Positions 50,692-60,901 of a DNA stretch of 64,000 nucleotides are shown piece after piece. Each line of letters opens with the position of its first letter. The stretch's first letter is position 1. The notes below the pieces were generated by a model. It was not told the DNA's origin and did no database searches. It saw nothing but the letters and a program-made list of their open reading frames with translations. The position numbers were made by a program, and so were the translations under genes. This DNA is from Deferribacteraceae bacterium UBA6793 (GTDB taxonomy: Bacteria; Chrysiogenota; Deferribacteres; Deferribacterales; Geovibrionaceae), in the NCBI GenBank assembly GCA_002452405.1, contig DKFP01000011.1, forward strand, positions 1 to 64,000, written 5' to 3'.

Positions 50692-53508
50692 TTAATATAC
50701 CGACGCCCAAGTGGAAACGGACGAAACCGCCGTTGTTCCCGATGCGTTTTTCAAATAGCCTTCCGACATAGTCGTTTTGTTTGACATGGTATAGACGTAA
50801 AAGTTTCCGTTGGACTTGTTCCTGAGTACCAGATCGATCTTTCCGTCGCCGTTAACGTCTATAAGCTCGCTTAAAGTCCATGAAGAATATGAGGGCATAA
50901 CAATCTTTCCTGTGGACGCATATCTGACATATCCTTGTGACGCTGCGGTGGTGGAGTTCATGGTGATAACGCATATAGAGCCGTCCGATTTGTTTCTGAG
51001 AATTATATCAGCCATACCGTCTCCATTGGTGTCTCCGGCGCCGGATGAAAGCCAAAGCGCGGGATTCATATATACGGTTGCGGCGCTTGCATTTTTGACG
51101 TAGCCGTAGCCTGTGACGGTGTTGCCGTCCATGAGATAGATATAGAACGAGCCGTTGGAGGTGTTTCTGAGAATGATATCAGCTTTCCTGTCGCCGTTGA
51201 CATCAGCAACAGCTGCCAGTGCCCACGTTGCGTATGTGGGTTTTAATGTCGTGCCCGCTGCGTTTTTCGCATAACCTGTCTTCACGATTATGTTTTTATC
51301 CATCATCATGATGTAGAATGAGCCATCGGTTTTATTTCTGAAAATTATATCTGCCTTTCCGTCTCCGCTCACATCACTGAACCCTGACACAGCCCAGGTG
51401 TTCGGGGAAAGAACTGAGTTCTTTCCGTCATAGGCAGTCACATAGCCGGATGCTGTGCGTGTCTGACCGTCTATTGTCCACAGCCCTGTCGTTCCGTTTG
51501 TCTTGTGTCTGATAAGTATATCCGGCTTTCCGTCGCCGTTTGCATCGCCGACTCCGGATACGTCCCAAAGTGATACCGTTGCTGTTGCGATTGTTCCGGA
51601 AGTTGTGGCTATCTTCGCAGAGGAGGTAATTTTTTTATCCTGTACGATATGAACTGCGAAACTTCCGTCGGATGTATTTCGCAGTACAAGGTCAGATCTG
51701 CTGTCGGAATTGAAGTCCCTTGCAGTTGTGCTTCTTGAGTTTTCCGTATAGGCAGACGAAACGGATTTATTTTCACCGTCTGCTGAGACGGATACTGATA
51801 CTGTTGCGGGAGTCATCCAGACTTTTGAAGTGTCCGAATGGCTCACATTGCTGAAGGATATCTTATAAGTACCGAGGTAGACTTCAGCGGATTCGCCTGA
51901 ATTTTTCCATGCTCCGGTTCCTATTCTCCATTTTGCGTTGATATCCGAAGGAGTTATGTTTACGGTTACTGTGCCTTTTCCGAGTGCGGAAATAGCCTTG
52001 TTCACCAATATGCGCGGTTTTACGATGCTGTTTCTTGAGTCAGTTATCTGTTTGCCGGTGGTTTTCAGTGCGTTTTCCATCTCGTCAACGTCAGATGCGC
52101 CGGATGCGCTTTTAAGAACGGCGAAAGCTCCCGCCACATGTGGCGCAGCCATTGAGGTTCCTGATTTGTTGCCGTATGACGTGCCGGGTATGGAGGAGAG
52201 AATATATTGCCCCGGCGCCAGAAGGTCAAGCATGGAAGCGCTGTTTGAAAAAGACGATACGGTATCAGCTATGGTGCCGAGGGAGCCGTCCGCTGTTGAA
52301 CCCACTGTGACTGCTGTCGATATGCACCCCGGATATGACACTGCGTTGGTATACGCCTCGTTGCCGGATGCTATCACGGTTGCTATGCCTGCGGAGCGCA
52401 GGTTGTCTATGGCTGTCTTCATAGAGGTAGTGTCGCACGCCGACGTATATTTCCCGCCGCCGAGGCTCATGTTTACCGATGCGATGTTATAGGTGGAGCT
52501 GAGTGCCAGAACCCTTTGTAAGCCTTTTATTATGTCGCTGTCGTATGCGAGCGCCTGACCGCTGACGTTTGTAAAGACCTGAATGGAAATAAGCTGCGCC
52601 GCCGGAGCGACGCCTTTATAGCTTGAGTTCGTTCCCGCTGCTATCCCGGCAACGTGTGTTCCGTGGTCATATCCTTTAACGCTGGATGGTGCCGCAACGC
52701 CGGATCCTGTGGCAGTGCTCGCCGTTACCTTTCCGGGGCAGAGGGAAACTCCCATTCCGTTTCCGCCGGAGTAACACGCTTCGGAAACCACTCTGCCTGT
52801 GAGAAACGGGTGATTTTTATCCACGCCTGTGTCCAGTATCGCGATATAAACCCCGCTGCCGGTATAGCCTGAGCTCCATGCCGCTGTGGCGTCCACAAGG
52901 GGAGAGCTTTCAGCCAGAGAGACAAAGTTTGCTTTGTCCTCTTCTATTGAGTATACGGAGCTGTCCGATGAAAGATTTTTCACATCGGCGCTGCTTATAT
53001 TCATTGTAACAAGCGGAAGTCCTTCAATTTTTGTCGGATTTGCGTTCGCGGCTTTTGCCCTTCCCCGGAACGTGTTTATGAATTTATTCTGAGCGGTTTC
53101 AATTCTCGTGCGCTGAGTCGCTTTTTGTTTGGAGTCAAGGAGACCTTCCGGAACGAAGCCGTCCTTCAGTCTTATGATTACGGGAACCGTGCCTGCGCTT
53201 TTTGCCGTGGTGCCGCCGAGAATTGTTTCGAGTTCCGCGCCGACCCTGATTTCACGCTCGCTGTCTGTCTCTTCGGGTGCTGTCCGGGAGACGTATGAAT
53301 ACGCCCATTCCGGCACATCCGCAGTTCCTTCAATATCGGTTATCCCGGCGTCTGTCTCAGTGGTTTCCGCTGTTACAGATGTTTCCGTGTCGTCGTAACT
53401 GTCATTTTGTGCGGTCGTGTCGCCACCGCCACATGATGCGGTAAGCAGTGCCAGAGCGGCGATAATGAAACAATATCTGAGTTTGTGTATTAATTCTTTC
53501 ACAGGCAA
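50692..53508 (-). CDS. Subtilisin-like S8 protease lipoprotein with VCBS/FG-GAP repeats
   Basis: 938 residues. A lipoprotein signal ends in LLTASC, with lipid Cys26. A low-complexity Thr/Glu linker follows, then an inhibitor-like propeptide (about 105-190, PVIIRLKDGFVPEGLL). The S8 catalytic domain has Asp226 in AILDTGVD, His282 in DHGTHVAG, the oxyanion Asn383 in SGNEAY and Ser452 in SGTSMAAPHVAG. After about 600 there are six repeats of roughly 57 residues of the type DxNGDGKxDIxxRNxxxGxFY, like FG-GAP/VCBS repeats that bind calcium and form beta-propellers. It is probably a surface or periplasmic protease. Its 3' end meets the terminator with the inserted element. Confidence 0.93.
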   Translation of the reverse strand: MPVKELIHKLRYCFIIAALALLTASCGGGDTTAQNDSYDDTETSVTAETTETDAGITDIEGTADVPEWAYSYVSRTAPEETDSEREIRVGAELETILGGTTAKSAGTVPVIIRLKDGFVPEGLLDSKQKATQRTRIETAQNKFINTFRGRAKAANANPTKIEGLPLVTMNISSADVKNLSSDSSVYSIEEDKANFVSLAESSPLVDATAAWSSGYTGSGVYIAILDTGVDKNHPFLTGRVVSEACYSGGNGMGVSLCPGKVTASTATGSGVAAPSSVKGYDHGTHVAGIAAGTNSSYKGVAPAAQLISIQVFTNVSGQALAYDSDIIKGLQRVLALSSTYNIASVNMSLGGGKYTSACDTTSMKTAIDNLRSAGIATVIASGNEAYTNAVSYPGCISTAVTVGSTADGSLGTIADTVSSFSNSASMLDLLAPGQYILSSIPGTSYGNKSGTSMAAPHVAGAFAVLKSASGASDVDEMENALKTTGKQITDSRNSIVKPRILVNKAISALGKGTVTVNITPSDINAKWRIGTGAWKNSGESAEVYLGTYKISFSNVSHSDTSKVWMTPATVSVSVSADGENKSVSSAYTENSRSTTARDFNSDSRSDLVLRNTSDGSFAVHIVQDKKITSSAKIATTSGTIATATVSLWDVSGVGDANGDGKPDILIRHKTNGTTGLWTIDGQTRTASGYVTAYDGKNSVLSPNTWAVSGFSDVSGDGKADIIFRNKTDGSFYIMMMDKNIIVKTGYAKNAAGTTLKPTYATWALAAVADVNGDRKADIILRNTSNGSFYIYLMDGNTVTGYGYVKNASAATVYMNPALWLSSGAGDTNGDGMADIILRNKSDGSICVITMNSTTAASQGYVRYASTGKIVMPSYSSWTLSELIDVNGDGKIDLVLRNKSNGNFYVYTMSNKTTMSEGYLKNASGTTAVSSVSTWASVY

Positions 53509-53650
53509 CCTCTGTTTTGTATATAAAAATAATATATGATTACAAAACCGTATTGCATGTAAAAATGCACAATTATTCGCATTTATATAAGTTTTTTTGC
53601 AAAATCAGGCGAAAACTCATATACAAATGTTTAAAAAGAGTCTTAAAGCG

Positions 53651-55120
53651 TTATTTTCCAAGAATTCTTTTCAGATTAACCTGAACATTCTTTAAAACTT
53701 CTATTCTTGCACCTTTTTTATCGTTCGCAGGAATTATACTCCATGGTGCATATTTTGTGCTGGTTTTAAAGAACATTTCGTTATATGCGTCTTTGTACTG
53801 GTCGTTTTTTTCTCTGTTACGCCAGTCCTCGTCAGTTATTTTGTGCTGTTTCCACGGTATTTCCTGTCGTTCCTTAAAACGTGCCAGCTGCTCTTCGTCA
53901 GTTATATGCAGGAAAAATTTCAGCAGGAGTACGCCTCTGTCGCTGAGATGCTTTTCAAAACTGTTTATTTCCGAATAGCCACGGAACCAGTCAGAAGGGG
54001 GTGTTATGTTTTCCAGACGCTCCACAAGAACCCTTCCGTACCATGATCTGTCAAAAATTGCGATGTGTCCCGCGCGGGGCACATGACGCCAGAATCGCCA
54101 GAGGTAGTGCCGCGACAGTTCTTCGGAAGACGGTGCGGCTATGGATGTAACTTTTGAAAGGCGCATGTCGAAAGCCCGCAGCAGCCTGCGTATGCAGCCG
54201 CCTTTTCCTGCTGCGTCCCATCCTTCGAAAACAATCATTGTGCTGATGCCTTTCTGGTATGCTTCCCATGTGAGAGGTTTGATTTCCTCGACAAGCTCGT
54301 CCAGCTCTTTACGGTATACTTTCTGGTCTGTTTCTTTGTCCTGTTTCAGACTGTCCAGAACGTTCGGGAAGGTGAGTTTTGAAAGATTTTCTGTACTGCT
54401 TTTCGGAAGAGTTTCCTGAAGTGCTCTGTTCATTCCGTCCAGAATTATTCTGAGAAAGCGTATCTCCCGCGTGCGTCTGTCTGTGCAGTCAATAACTTCC
54501 CATGGGGCAAACTCGTTATGGGTTGCTTTGTATGCTGCTTCGGCACATTCGGTTATCTTTTCGTATTTGCTGAAATACCAGAGTGCGCGTTTTGTTATCT
54601 CTTCTGAGTGTTTTTCTTTTTTTATCAGCTTTTCGTGGCGCTTTTTCTGTTCTTTTTTTGTTATATGTGCCCACACCTTAACGATGACAGTGCCGTCCAG
54701 CGCCAGCATTTTTTCGAAATCAGCAGCTTCTTCCAGCCCTTTTGCGAACGCCACGGGGTCGTCGTTGTTGTCCAGAGCACGCCGTATGGTCTTTTCATAC
54801 CAGCCGTTGAAATAGATTCCCAGCTTTCCGCCGACGGGCATAGCGTTCCAGAAGCGGAAATAATATGGTCTTTCCCTTTCTTCGTCGGTTTCCTGCCAGA
54901 AGGTCGAAGTTTCTATGAGCCTCGTATCCATGATGTCAGCCATAAAGTTGACGAGTTCGCCCTTGCCTGCGCCGTCCAGCCCAGTGAGAATGACTATCAT
55001 TGGACGTTTGTATTTTTTAAACTCGTATTGGGCGTCAATCAGCTGTGTGCGGAGTTTGTTCAGTTCTTCTGTGTACTGTGATTTTGATATTATTTCGGTC
55101 TTTTCGAAACTTTCGAGCAT
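53651..55120 (-). CDS. Double-domain polyphosphate kinase 2 (polyphosphate:AMP phosphotransferase type)
   Basis: 489 residues with two PPK2 domains in tandem. Walker A sequences are GLDGAGKG (47-54) and GWDAAGKGG (301-309). Each is followed by the lid and Walker B patterns RPYYFRFWNAMPVGGKLGIYF and LWRFWRHVPRAGHIAIFDRSWYGR. The tandem form is typical of polyphosphate:AMP phosphotransferase (PAP), which makes ADP from AMP using polyphosphate. The first domain is usually inactive and the second active in such enzymes. It stands alone on the minus strand, between the S8 protease and a kinase gene. Confidence 0.92.
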   Translation of the reverse strand: MLESFEKTEIISKSQYTEELNKLRTQLIDAQYEFKKYKRPMIVILTGLDGAGKGELVNFMADIMDTRLIETSTFWQETDEERERPYYFRFWNAMPVGGKLGIYFNGWYEKTIRRALDNNDDPVAFAKGLEEAADFEKMLALDGTVIVKVWAHITKKEQKKRHEKLIKKEKHSEEITKRALWYFSKYEKITECAEAAYKATHNEFAPWEVIDCTDRRTREIRFLRIILDGMNRALQETLPKSSTENLSKLTFPNVLDSLKQDKETDQKVYRKELDELVEEIKPLTWEAYQKGISTMIVFEGWDAAGKGGCIRRLLRAFDMRLSKVTSIAAPSSEELSRHYLWRFWRHVPRAGHIAIFDRSWYGRVLVERLENITPPSDWFRGYSEINSFEKHLSDRGVLLLKFFLHITDEEQLARFKERQEIPWKQHKITDEDWRNREKNDQYKDAYNEMFFKTSTKYAPWSIIPANDKKGARIEVLKNVQVNLKRILGK

Positions 55121-55217
55121 ATGCGCCCTCCGGCATTATGGATGTATGTTATAACTATACACCCGCAATGGGAAAATTACGCGTTTATATGAGCGGACTG
55201 CCGGAAATGGTATGTGG

Positions 55218-57932
55218 TCAGACTATTATTTCATTGTTTGGAAGCATAATGGTGAATCTCGCCCCTGTGATTGTGTTTTCCGCGTAGATGCGCCCGTTCA
55301 TATGCTGTTCGACGATGGATTTGCATATGTAAAGTCCCAGCCCGGTTCCGTTTTCTCCTTTTGTGCTCTGATACATTTCAAAGAGTTTGTCGGGCAGAAA
55401 GTCTTCAGGTATACCGCCTGCGTTATCTTCTATCACTACCCTGTTCATAAGGTCGTCAAATTCATAGAAGATATCGATACGTTTGTTTTCCGTACTACTG
55501 TTTATCAGCGCCTCTTTTGCATTGTTGAGAATGTTGAGGCAGACCTGTTTAAATTCGTTCTTTATGCCGTAAATTTCAAAGTGTCTGTGATCGTGGAAAA
55601 CAACTTCGATGCTGTTTTTTGCGAACTGTCTGTCCAGCAGGTTGTATACCTCCAGCATGGTTTCGCAGGCAAGGAAGTGTTCTTTCGTTCTGTTCTGCTT
55701 GAAAAACCCTATGAAGTCGTTAACAGTTTGGGACATAAAGGTGATGCTGTTCATTATCACAGCCGTATTTTTTAACAGCGCTTCTGCGGTGATGGTGTTG
55801 TCCTCCGCATCTGCTTCGATGAGCTGGGTCATGATGGCAATTGAGTTGAGAGGCTGTTTCCACTGGTGGGCTATAGCACCTATCATAGCGCCCATCTCCG
55901 CCATTTTCGACTGCTGATAGAGTATTTCAAGTGTCCTCTGCTTGTCTTCCTGCGCTTTAAGCTCTTCGGTGATGTCCCTTGATATAACCAGAATATCCTT
56001 AACGCTGCCGTCTTCGTTAAATAAAGGTATTTTGTCTGTCATAACCGTTATCGAAACTGATTCGAAAGGATAGCTCTGAACGATTTTAAGAACCGGTTTT
56101 CTTGTTTCGATAACTTTTTTATCGTCGGCATAGAACCTTGCGTGGTCATATCTGAAAACGTCGCTGACATGTAGCTTTTCCGCCCGACCGAGCGAGATGA
56201 ACCTGAGCGCAGTTTTATTTGCGAATGTGATATTGTTTTTCGTGTCTTTCAGAAAGATGATTATCGGCAGTGAATCGAGAATTACCTCAAGTTCCTGTTT
56301 CTGTATGTTCAGCTTTTTGAAATAGCCGGTAAGCTCCTCTTCCATTTTACGGAAATTTTCAGAAAGTCCGGTGATTTCCGTGAAAACCGAGTTGGGCCAT
56401 CCTTCGGATGTCTGTGTCCCCAGATTTTCCTGCATATGCGCGGTTCTAGCGGACAGTTTGTTAAGGTGGAAAGCCGTCCTTCGGCTTACGAACCATGCGA
56501 GCAGTACGGAGAGAATTATGGTTGCGTATGTTATCATCAGAGCGTTGAACCCTATCCGGAGAATGCCTGTGACATATTTGGAAAGAGGCATTTCCGATGT
56601 GAGTGTAAGGGATCGGTCTGAATTAATCTGAGCGGTTTTGATATAATATGACTTCTGCCATCTTGTCATGATGGATGTGTTGCTTTTCGGTGAAGACGTC
56701 CATTGAAGTATGCCGTTGCCGAAATCTTCTATAATCCCTTCTGAGTTTTTTATGGGGATGTCGGAGTGTCCCTGATATTCGGGGTTGGTTGTGACCAGCG
56801 TTTTGCTGTTGCTGTCGGTAAGGGTGAAGTATATGCCGGAATCTTTGGTCACAGTGTATAAAAGGTCGTAGACCGAACGGAACTGGATCCCGCCCTGCAC
56901 AAAGCCCAAAAGCTCGCCGTGTTCGTTTCTCAGAGCCTTGACAATTATGAGAATGGAGCTGTTCAGGTTGAGCAGATTGCTTTTTCTTGCCTCTGAAATC
57001 ACCGTTTTGTCGGTTTTTTCCGCTTCATCATAATAGTTTCGGTCTCTGTAGTCTCTTCCGTAATATCTTTTCAGCTCTTTGTTGTTCAGTGTGTATATGG
57101 GGGCGGAAAACCTGTCTTTGTTTATAAAGCCGAGACCAAGAAAGGAATCAGACGAGTGCAGAACTGTTAAGATTCGTTCTTCGCCAGTTGAGTTTATCCC
57201 TGATTCGTTTATACATTCTTTAAGGCTTTCGGAAAGCATCTCCACACTTATGATGCTGTTTTTCAGTACATTATCCGTGGACAGAGCGGCAGCATTTGTC
57301 ATTGCGTTCAGCTCAAGCTGCATGTTCCTCGACATCTCTTCTGTCTGTGTGCGCACGTTTGTTATGATATAGAAGAGAGCCGGAACCGCCGTTATGAAAA
57401 GGATTGTGCTGAAAATAATGGATTTAAGGGATACTTTGGAATAGTGGAATCCAGCTTCCTTACAGATAAGGTTCCATACGTTTATAGCTGTTATTGCAAA
57501 GAGAGTGTTGAAAATACCGTTTATGCTCTGTTTCAGATAGACCACAGCAGAATTTTTCAGTCCCACTCCCATAACTCCTGCATAGAAGAAAAATACTAAA
57601 AAAAGTCCGACCGTCAGCCAGTAGGCTATGTCGACCAGCACAAGGTCTTCGTTTTTTTCGCTGAAATATGCCAGCACTGCGGCTTCGGCTGTGAAGATTA
57701 TTATTGCGTAAGGGTGGTTCCAGAGAAAATATGTGCTCAGGGATGCGGTTGCTGCGGCAATGACACCTGCCATGCCGTACCGTTTGACAGCTATTACGGC
57801 GAAAAATCCGCCAAAAAGGAAATCTACATTGAAAAATATTTCTAACTTATTGCTGTTAAAGACATAGCCCAATACTCCCAAAGTGGCTACGACTAAAACC
57901 GCAAAAGCGTTGTTGCGGACTGTCCCTATCAA
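55218..57932 (-). CDS. Sensor histidine kinase with membrane and Cache-type sensor, paralog A
   Basis: 904 residues. The N-terminal five or so hydrophobic segments (1 to about 190) include WNHPYAIIIFTAEAA, which is shared with paralog B. A periplasmic Cache-like domain (about 215-475), a TM segment, a HAMP-like stretch and a PAS domain (about 545-660) follow. The HisKA has His689 in IAHQWKQPLNSI. The HATPase shows NILNNAKEAL, EDNAGGI and GTGLGLYICKS. The start is TTG 57932 with GGGAG upstream. No response regulator gene is adjacent. It lies 93 bases downstream of paralog B. Confidence 0.88.
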   Translation of the reverse strand: MIGTVRNNAFAVLVVATLGVLGYVFNSNKLEIFFNVDFLFGGFFAVIAVKRYGMAGVIAAATASLSTYFLWNHPYAIIIFTAEAAVLAYFSEKNEDLVLVDIAYWLTVGLFLVFFFYAGVMGVGLKNSAVVYLKQSINGIFNTLFAITAINVWNLICKEAGFHYSKVSLKSIIFSTILFITAVPALFYIITNVRTQTEEMSRNMQLELNAMTNAAALSTDNVLKNSIISVEMLSESLKECINESGINSTGEERILTVLHSSDSFLGLGFINKDRFSAPIYTLNNKELKRYYGRDYRDRNYYDEAEKTDKTVISEARKSNLLNLNSSILIIVKALRNEHGELLGFVQGGIQFRSVYDLLYTVTKDSGIYFTLTDSNSKTLVTTNPEYQGHSDIPIKNSEGIIEDFGNGILQWTSSPKSNTSIMTRWQKSYYIKTAQINSDRSLTLTSEMPLSKYVTGILRIGFNALMITYATIILSVLLAWFVSRRTAFHLNKLSARTAHMQENLGTQTSEGWPNSVFTEITGLSENFRKMEEELTGYFKKLNIQKQELEVILDSLPIIIFLKDTKNNITFANKTALRFISLGRAEKLHVSDVFRYDHARFYADDKKVIETRKPVLKIVQSYPFESVSITVMTDKIPLFNEDGSVKDILVISRDITEELKAQEDKQRTLEILYQQSKMAEMGAMIGAIAHQWKQPLNSIAIMTQLIEADAEDNTITAEALLKNTAVIMNSITFMSQTVNDFIGFFKQNRTKEHFLACETMLEVYNLLDRQFAKNSIEVVFHDHRHFEIYGIKNEFKQVCLNILNNAKEALINSSTENKRIDIFYEFDDLMNRVVIEDNAGGIPEDFLPDKLFEMYQSTKGENGTGLGLYICKSIVEQHMNGRIYAENTITGARFTIMLPNNEIIV

Positions 57933-58025
57933 AGCTGTGCTCCCAATAAATAAATCAAATAAGTCTTAACGGGTAAGACAATATATCTATAGCAGATAAT
58001 ACGGGTTTTATCAAATGATAAAATA

Positions 58026-60737
58026 TCAACGCTCCTTTGTAATTGTCTGATCTATAGGAAGAAATATGGTGAATTTTGCTCCATGATCTGTGTTCTCCGC
58101 GGTGATCCTGCCGCCCATGTGTTCTTCGATTATAGATTTGCAGATATAAAGTCCCAGCCCTGTTCCTTTTTCTCCTTTTGTGCTCTGGAAAATACTGAAC
58201 AGTTTATCCGGCAGAAGGGAGCTGCTGATGCCTCCTGCGTTGTCTTCAACGATTATTTTACGGAATTTTTCATCGTTTTCATAATACACGTCTATCCTTT
58301 TTTCGCCCTGTCCGTGTTCGATGAGGGCATCTTTTGCGTTGTTCAGAATATTGAGACAGACCTGTTTGAACTCATTCTTCAGACCGTATATGAGAAAGTG
58401 CTCGTGCTGGTGCACCACAACGCTGATGTTGTGTTTGTGGAACTGCGGCTCTATGAGCGCATAAATATCAGATATGGTCTCACATGCGCGGAACATCTGT
58501 TTTTCTTTTGCTGTCTTAAAAAACTCCGTGAAGTCATAGGCAGTGTTTGACATAAACTCCACGTTTTTCATAATCATATCAGTAGAATTTTGCAGTGATT
58601 CCGGATTGACCTGACCATCCTCGATATCCGACTGAATCAGCTGGGTTATGAGCGCTATTGTGTTGAGCGGCTGCTTCCACTGATGGGCTATGGCTGCGGT
58701 CATTGCGCCCATTTCCGCCATCTTCGCCTGCTGGTACAGTGTTTCAAGCATCCTTTGTTTTTCGGCATGGGCTTTCAGGTCTTCCGTGATGTCCTGGGAA
58801 ATCACAAGGATAGAAGCAACCTCTCCCGCTTCGTCAAGGATCGGTATCTTGTCCGTTTTAACGATTATGGTCTTATCGCGCAGCTTATAGTTCTGTATCA
58901 CTCCGAGCAGAGGCTTCTTGCTGGCGATTACCTTTGCATCATTCTCATAAATCTCATCCGCAAGATCGGGGAAAAGATCTTTGACATTCTTGTCGATAAG
59001 CATGTGTTCCGGCATACCGGTTCTTTCAGACGCCTCCCTGTTGCCTGTGAGAAGTTTGTTGTTCACGTCTTTCATAAATATTATCAGCGGTATGGAGTCC
59101 AGGATAAGAGTCAGCTCAGACTTTTGTCTGGCAAGCTGCGTAAACTTGGCTGAAAGCATCTTCGCCATATTTGAAAAGTTTTCGGAAAGCTCCGTAACTT
59201 CGGAGAATACCGAGTTCGCGGCGACGGGGCTTTTGCCTTCCTGTATCATAAACGGAAGCTCATTAGAGTATTTCCGCAGCCTTTCAAGATGGAAGGAGAC
59301 CTGTCTGCTGATGAGAAGCGCTGCCAGTATGCAGAGTATCATTACGATATAAATGACTTTGAGCGCGTTTAAACCCACTTCGTTTATTTTGCCGATATGG
59401 TCTGAAAGGGGCAGTTGGGCGGTCAGGTTCAGTCCGGAACTGCCCAGTGTGCCTTTTTTTATATAAAAAGCGTTTCTCCATTTGGTAATTATGGAAACGT
59501 TCTTTGCCGGACACGGGGTGATCAGAAAGATACCTCTTCTGTCATAATCGTAAGCATCGTACAAAGGCGGAAGGGTGAATTTTTTCCCGCTGACATTCTC
59601 TTTCGATGTGCTGATTATAATGTTGTCGTTTCCGTCAGTGAGAGTGAGGATTACTCCAGAGTCTCTTGCTACAGACTGCATAACTGTTTCGACGGTTCTA
59701 AAATCCACGCTTCCCTGTACGAATCCGCCATTATTTTTTAAATGTCTGACAAGCAGAATCAGGTTTTTCTGCCTGTTTTGCAGTTTGCTTGGTATCAGAC
59801 CGGAAACGCATGACTTGTTGGAGCTTCTGGCTTCCGCATAGATGTTTCTTTTGCTGAAATCTGCCGGAGGGAAAAATACGACATCTTTACCGTTTTTAAC
59901 ATATATTGAGACTGATCTCGCGTCATTGTCGAGATATCCTATGCCCATAAAAGTTTCCGAAGAAGTGAGTATACTTTGCATTGTATCGTCGATACGTTTG
60001 CCGGAAGAGTTTTGCGCTATTTCCGCAAGCAAGGACAGTTTTTTCTCTGCGTCATCAGTGAGTGTGTTGAGCGCGATCGACGTAGTATTATAAATTGTAT
60101 TAAGGCTGTTCTTCATCTCCGTGGTGAGATTTTCAGTCTGTATCTTGACCCCGATGACAACATACAGCAGAGCCGGTATGGCAGCTATGAGTATGAGTAT
60201 CTTAAAAAAAGTCTGGCGGAAAGATATTCTGTTGAAACTCTTGCCGAGTAGCTTTCGGCAGTAGTTTTGACCGTGGTAAACGAGCGAACCGCAGAGAGTA
60301 TTTGCGACACCGTTTACGCTTTGTTTCAGAATGATTATCTCCGATGCTTTGCCGGGAATCTCCATGACGTAATGGTAAAATATGAAAGCCAGCGCTGCGC
60401 CAAACGTCAGCCAGTATATGAGGTCGAGGATTATAATGTCTTCGTCTTTTTTTCTGGCGAATGCAACAAAAGCTGCCTCGGCAGTGAATATTATTATTGC
60501 GTACGGGTGGTTCCAGAGAGTATAGGTGTAAAGCGAAGCTATGAACGCTACTATTACACCGGGTTTACCGTAGCGTTTTATGGCGTACATTGAGACGACA
60601 CTCCCGAAAAGGAAGTCAATATCGTAGAACGCTTCAAATCTCAGGATATTGCCGAAGTATCCGGCGGCGGAAAGAAGAACCAGCATTAAAATTTCCGGAA
60701 GCCTGTGCTCCGGTGTTTTTTGTGTAAGAGGACTCAT
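58026..60737 (-). CDS. Sensor histidine kinase with membrane and Cache-type sensor, paralog B
   Basis: 903 residues from ATG 60737, which has GGGG before it. An in-frame GTG at 60773 is less likely. The order is the same as paralog A: multi-span membrane sensor with WNHPYAIIIFTAEAA, Cache-like periplasmic domain, PAS, HisKA with His685 in IAHQWKQPLNTI, and HATPase with NILNNAKDAL, EDNAGGI and GTGLGLYICKS. The kinase cores are very similar and the periplasmic parts much less so, suggesting duplication and change of ligand. It is divergent from the FetB-like gene. Confidence 0.88.
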   Translation of the reverse strand: MSPLTQKTPEHRLPEILMLVLLSAAGYFGNILRFEAFYDIDFLFGSVVSMYAIKRYGKPGVIVAFIASLYTYTLWNHPYAIIIFTAEAAFVAFARKKDEDIIILDLIYWLTFGAALAFIFYHYVMEIPGKASEIIILKQSVNGVANTLCGSLVYHGQNYCRKLLGKSFNRISFRQTFFKILILIAAIPALLYVVIGVKIQTENLTTEMKNSLNTIYNTTSIALNTLTDDAEKKLSLLAEIAQNSSGKRIDDTMQSILTSSETFMGIGYLDNDARSVSIYVKNGKDVVFFPPADFSKRNIYAEARSSNKSCVSGLIPSKLQNRQKNLILLVRHLKNNGGFVQGSVDFRTVETVMQSVARDSGVILTLTDGNDNIIISTSKENVSGKKFTLPPLYDAYDYDRRGIFLITPCPAKNVSIITKWRNAFYIKKGTLGSSGLNLTAQLPLSDHIGKINEVGLNALKVIYIVMILCILAALLISRQVSFHLERLRKYSNELPFMIQEGKSPVAANSVFSEVTELSENFSNMAKMLSAKFTQLARQKSELTLILDSIPLIIFMKDVNNKLLTGNREASERTGMPEHMLIDKNVKDLFPDLADEIYENDAKVIASKKPLLGVIQNYKLRDKTIIVKTDKIPILDEAGEVASILVISQDITEDLKAHAEKQRMLETLYQQAKMAEMGAMTAAIAHQWKQPLNTIALITQLIQSDIEDGQVNPESLQNSTDMIMKNVEFMSNTAYDFTEFFKTAKEKQMFRACETISDIYALIEPQFHKHNISVVVHQHEHFLIYGLKNEFKQVCLNILNNAKDALIEHGQGEKRIDVYYENDEKFRKIIVEDNAGGISSSLLPDKLFSIFQSTKGEKGTGLGLYICKSIIEEHMGGRITAENTDHGAKFTIFLPIDQTITKER

Positions 60738-60901
60738 AATATTGCCCCAATCAGTGTGAACGACTTGATTCACGATAAAAAATGAATGTATATAGTATAA
60801 TAATAAGGTACATATTTTGTGATTTCAATACATAGTTTTGAAGATTGGTCAAATATTAAAACTTTGCTATTTGTAAATAATTTTAACACTCGGAAGGCGT
60901 T

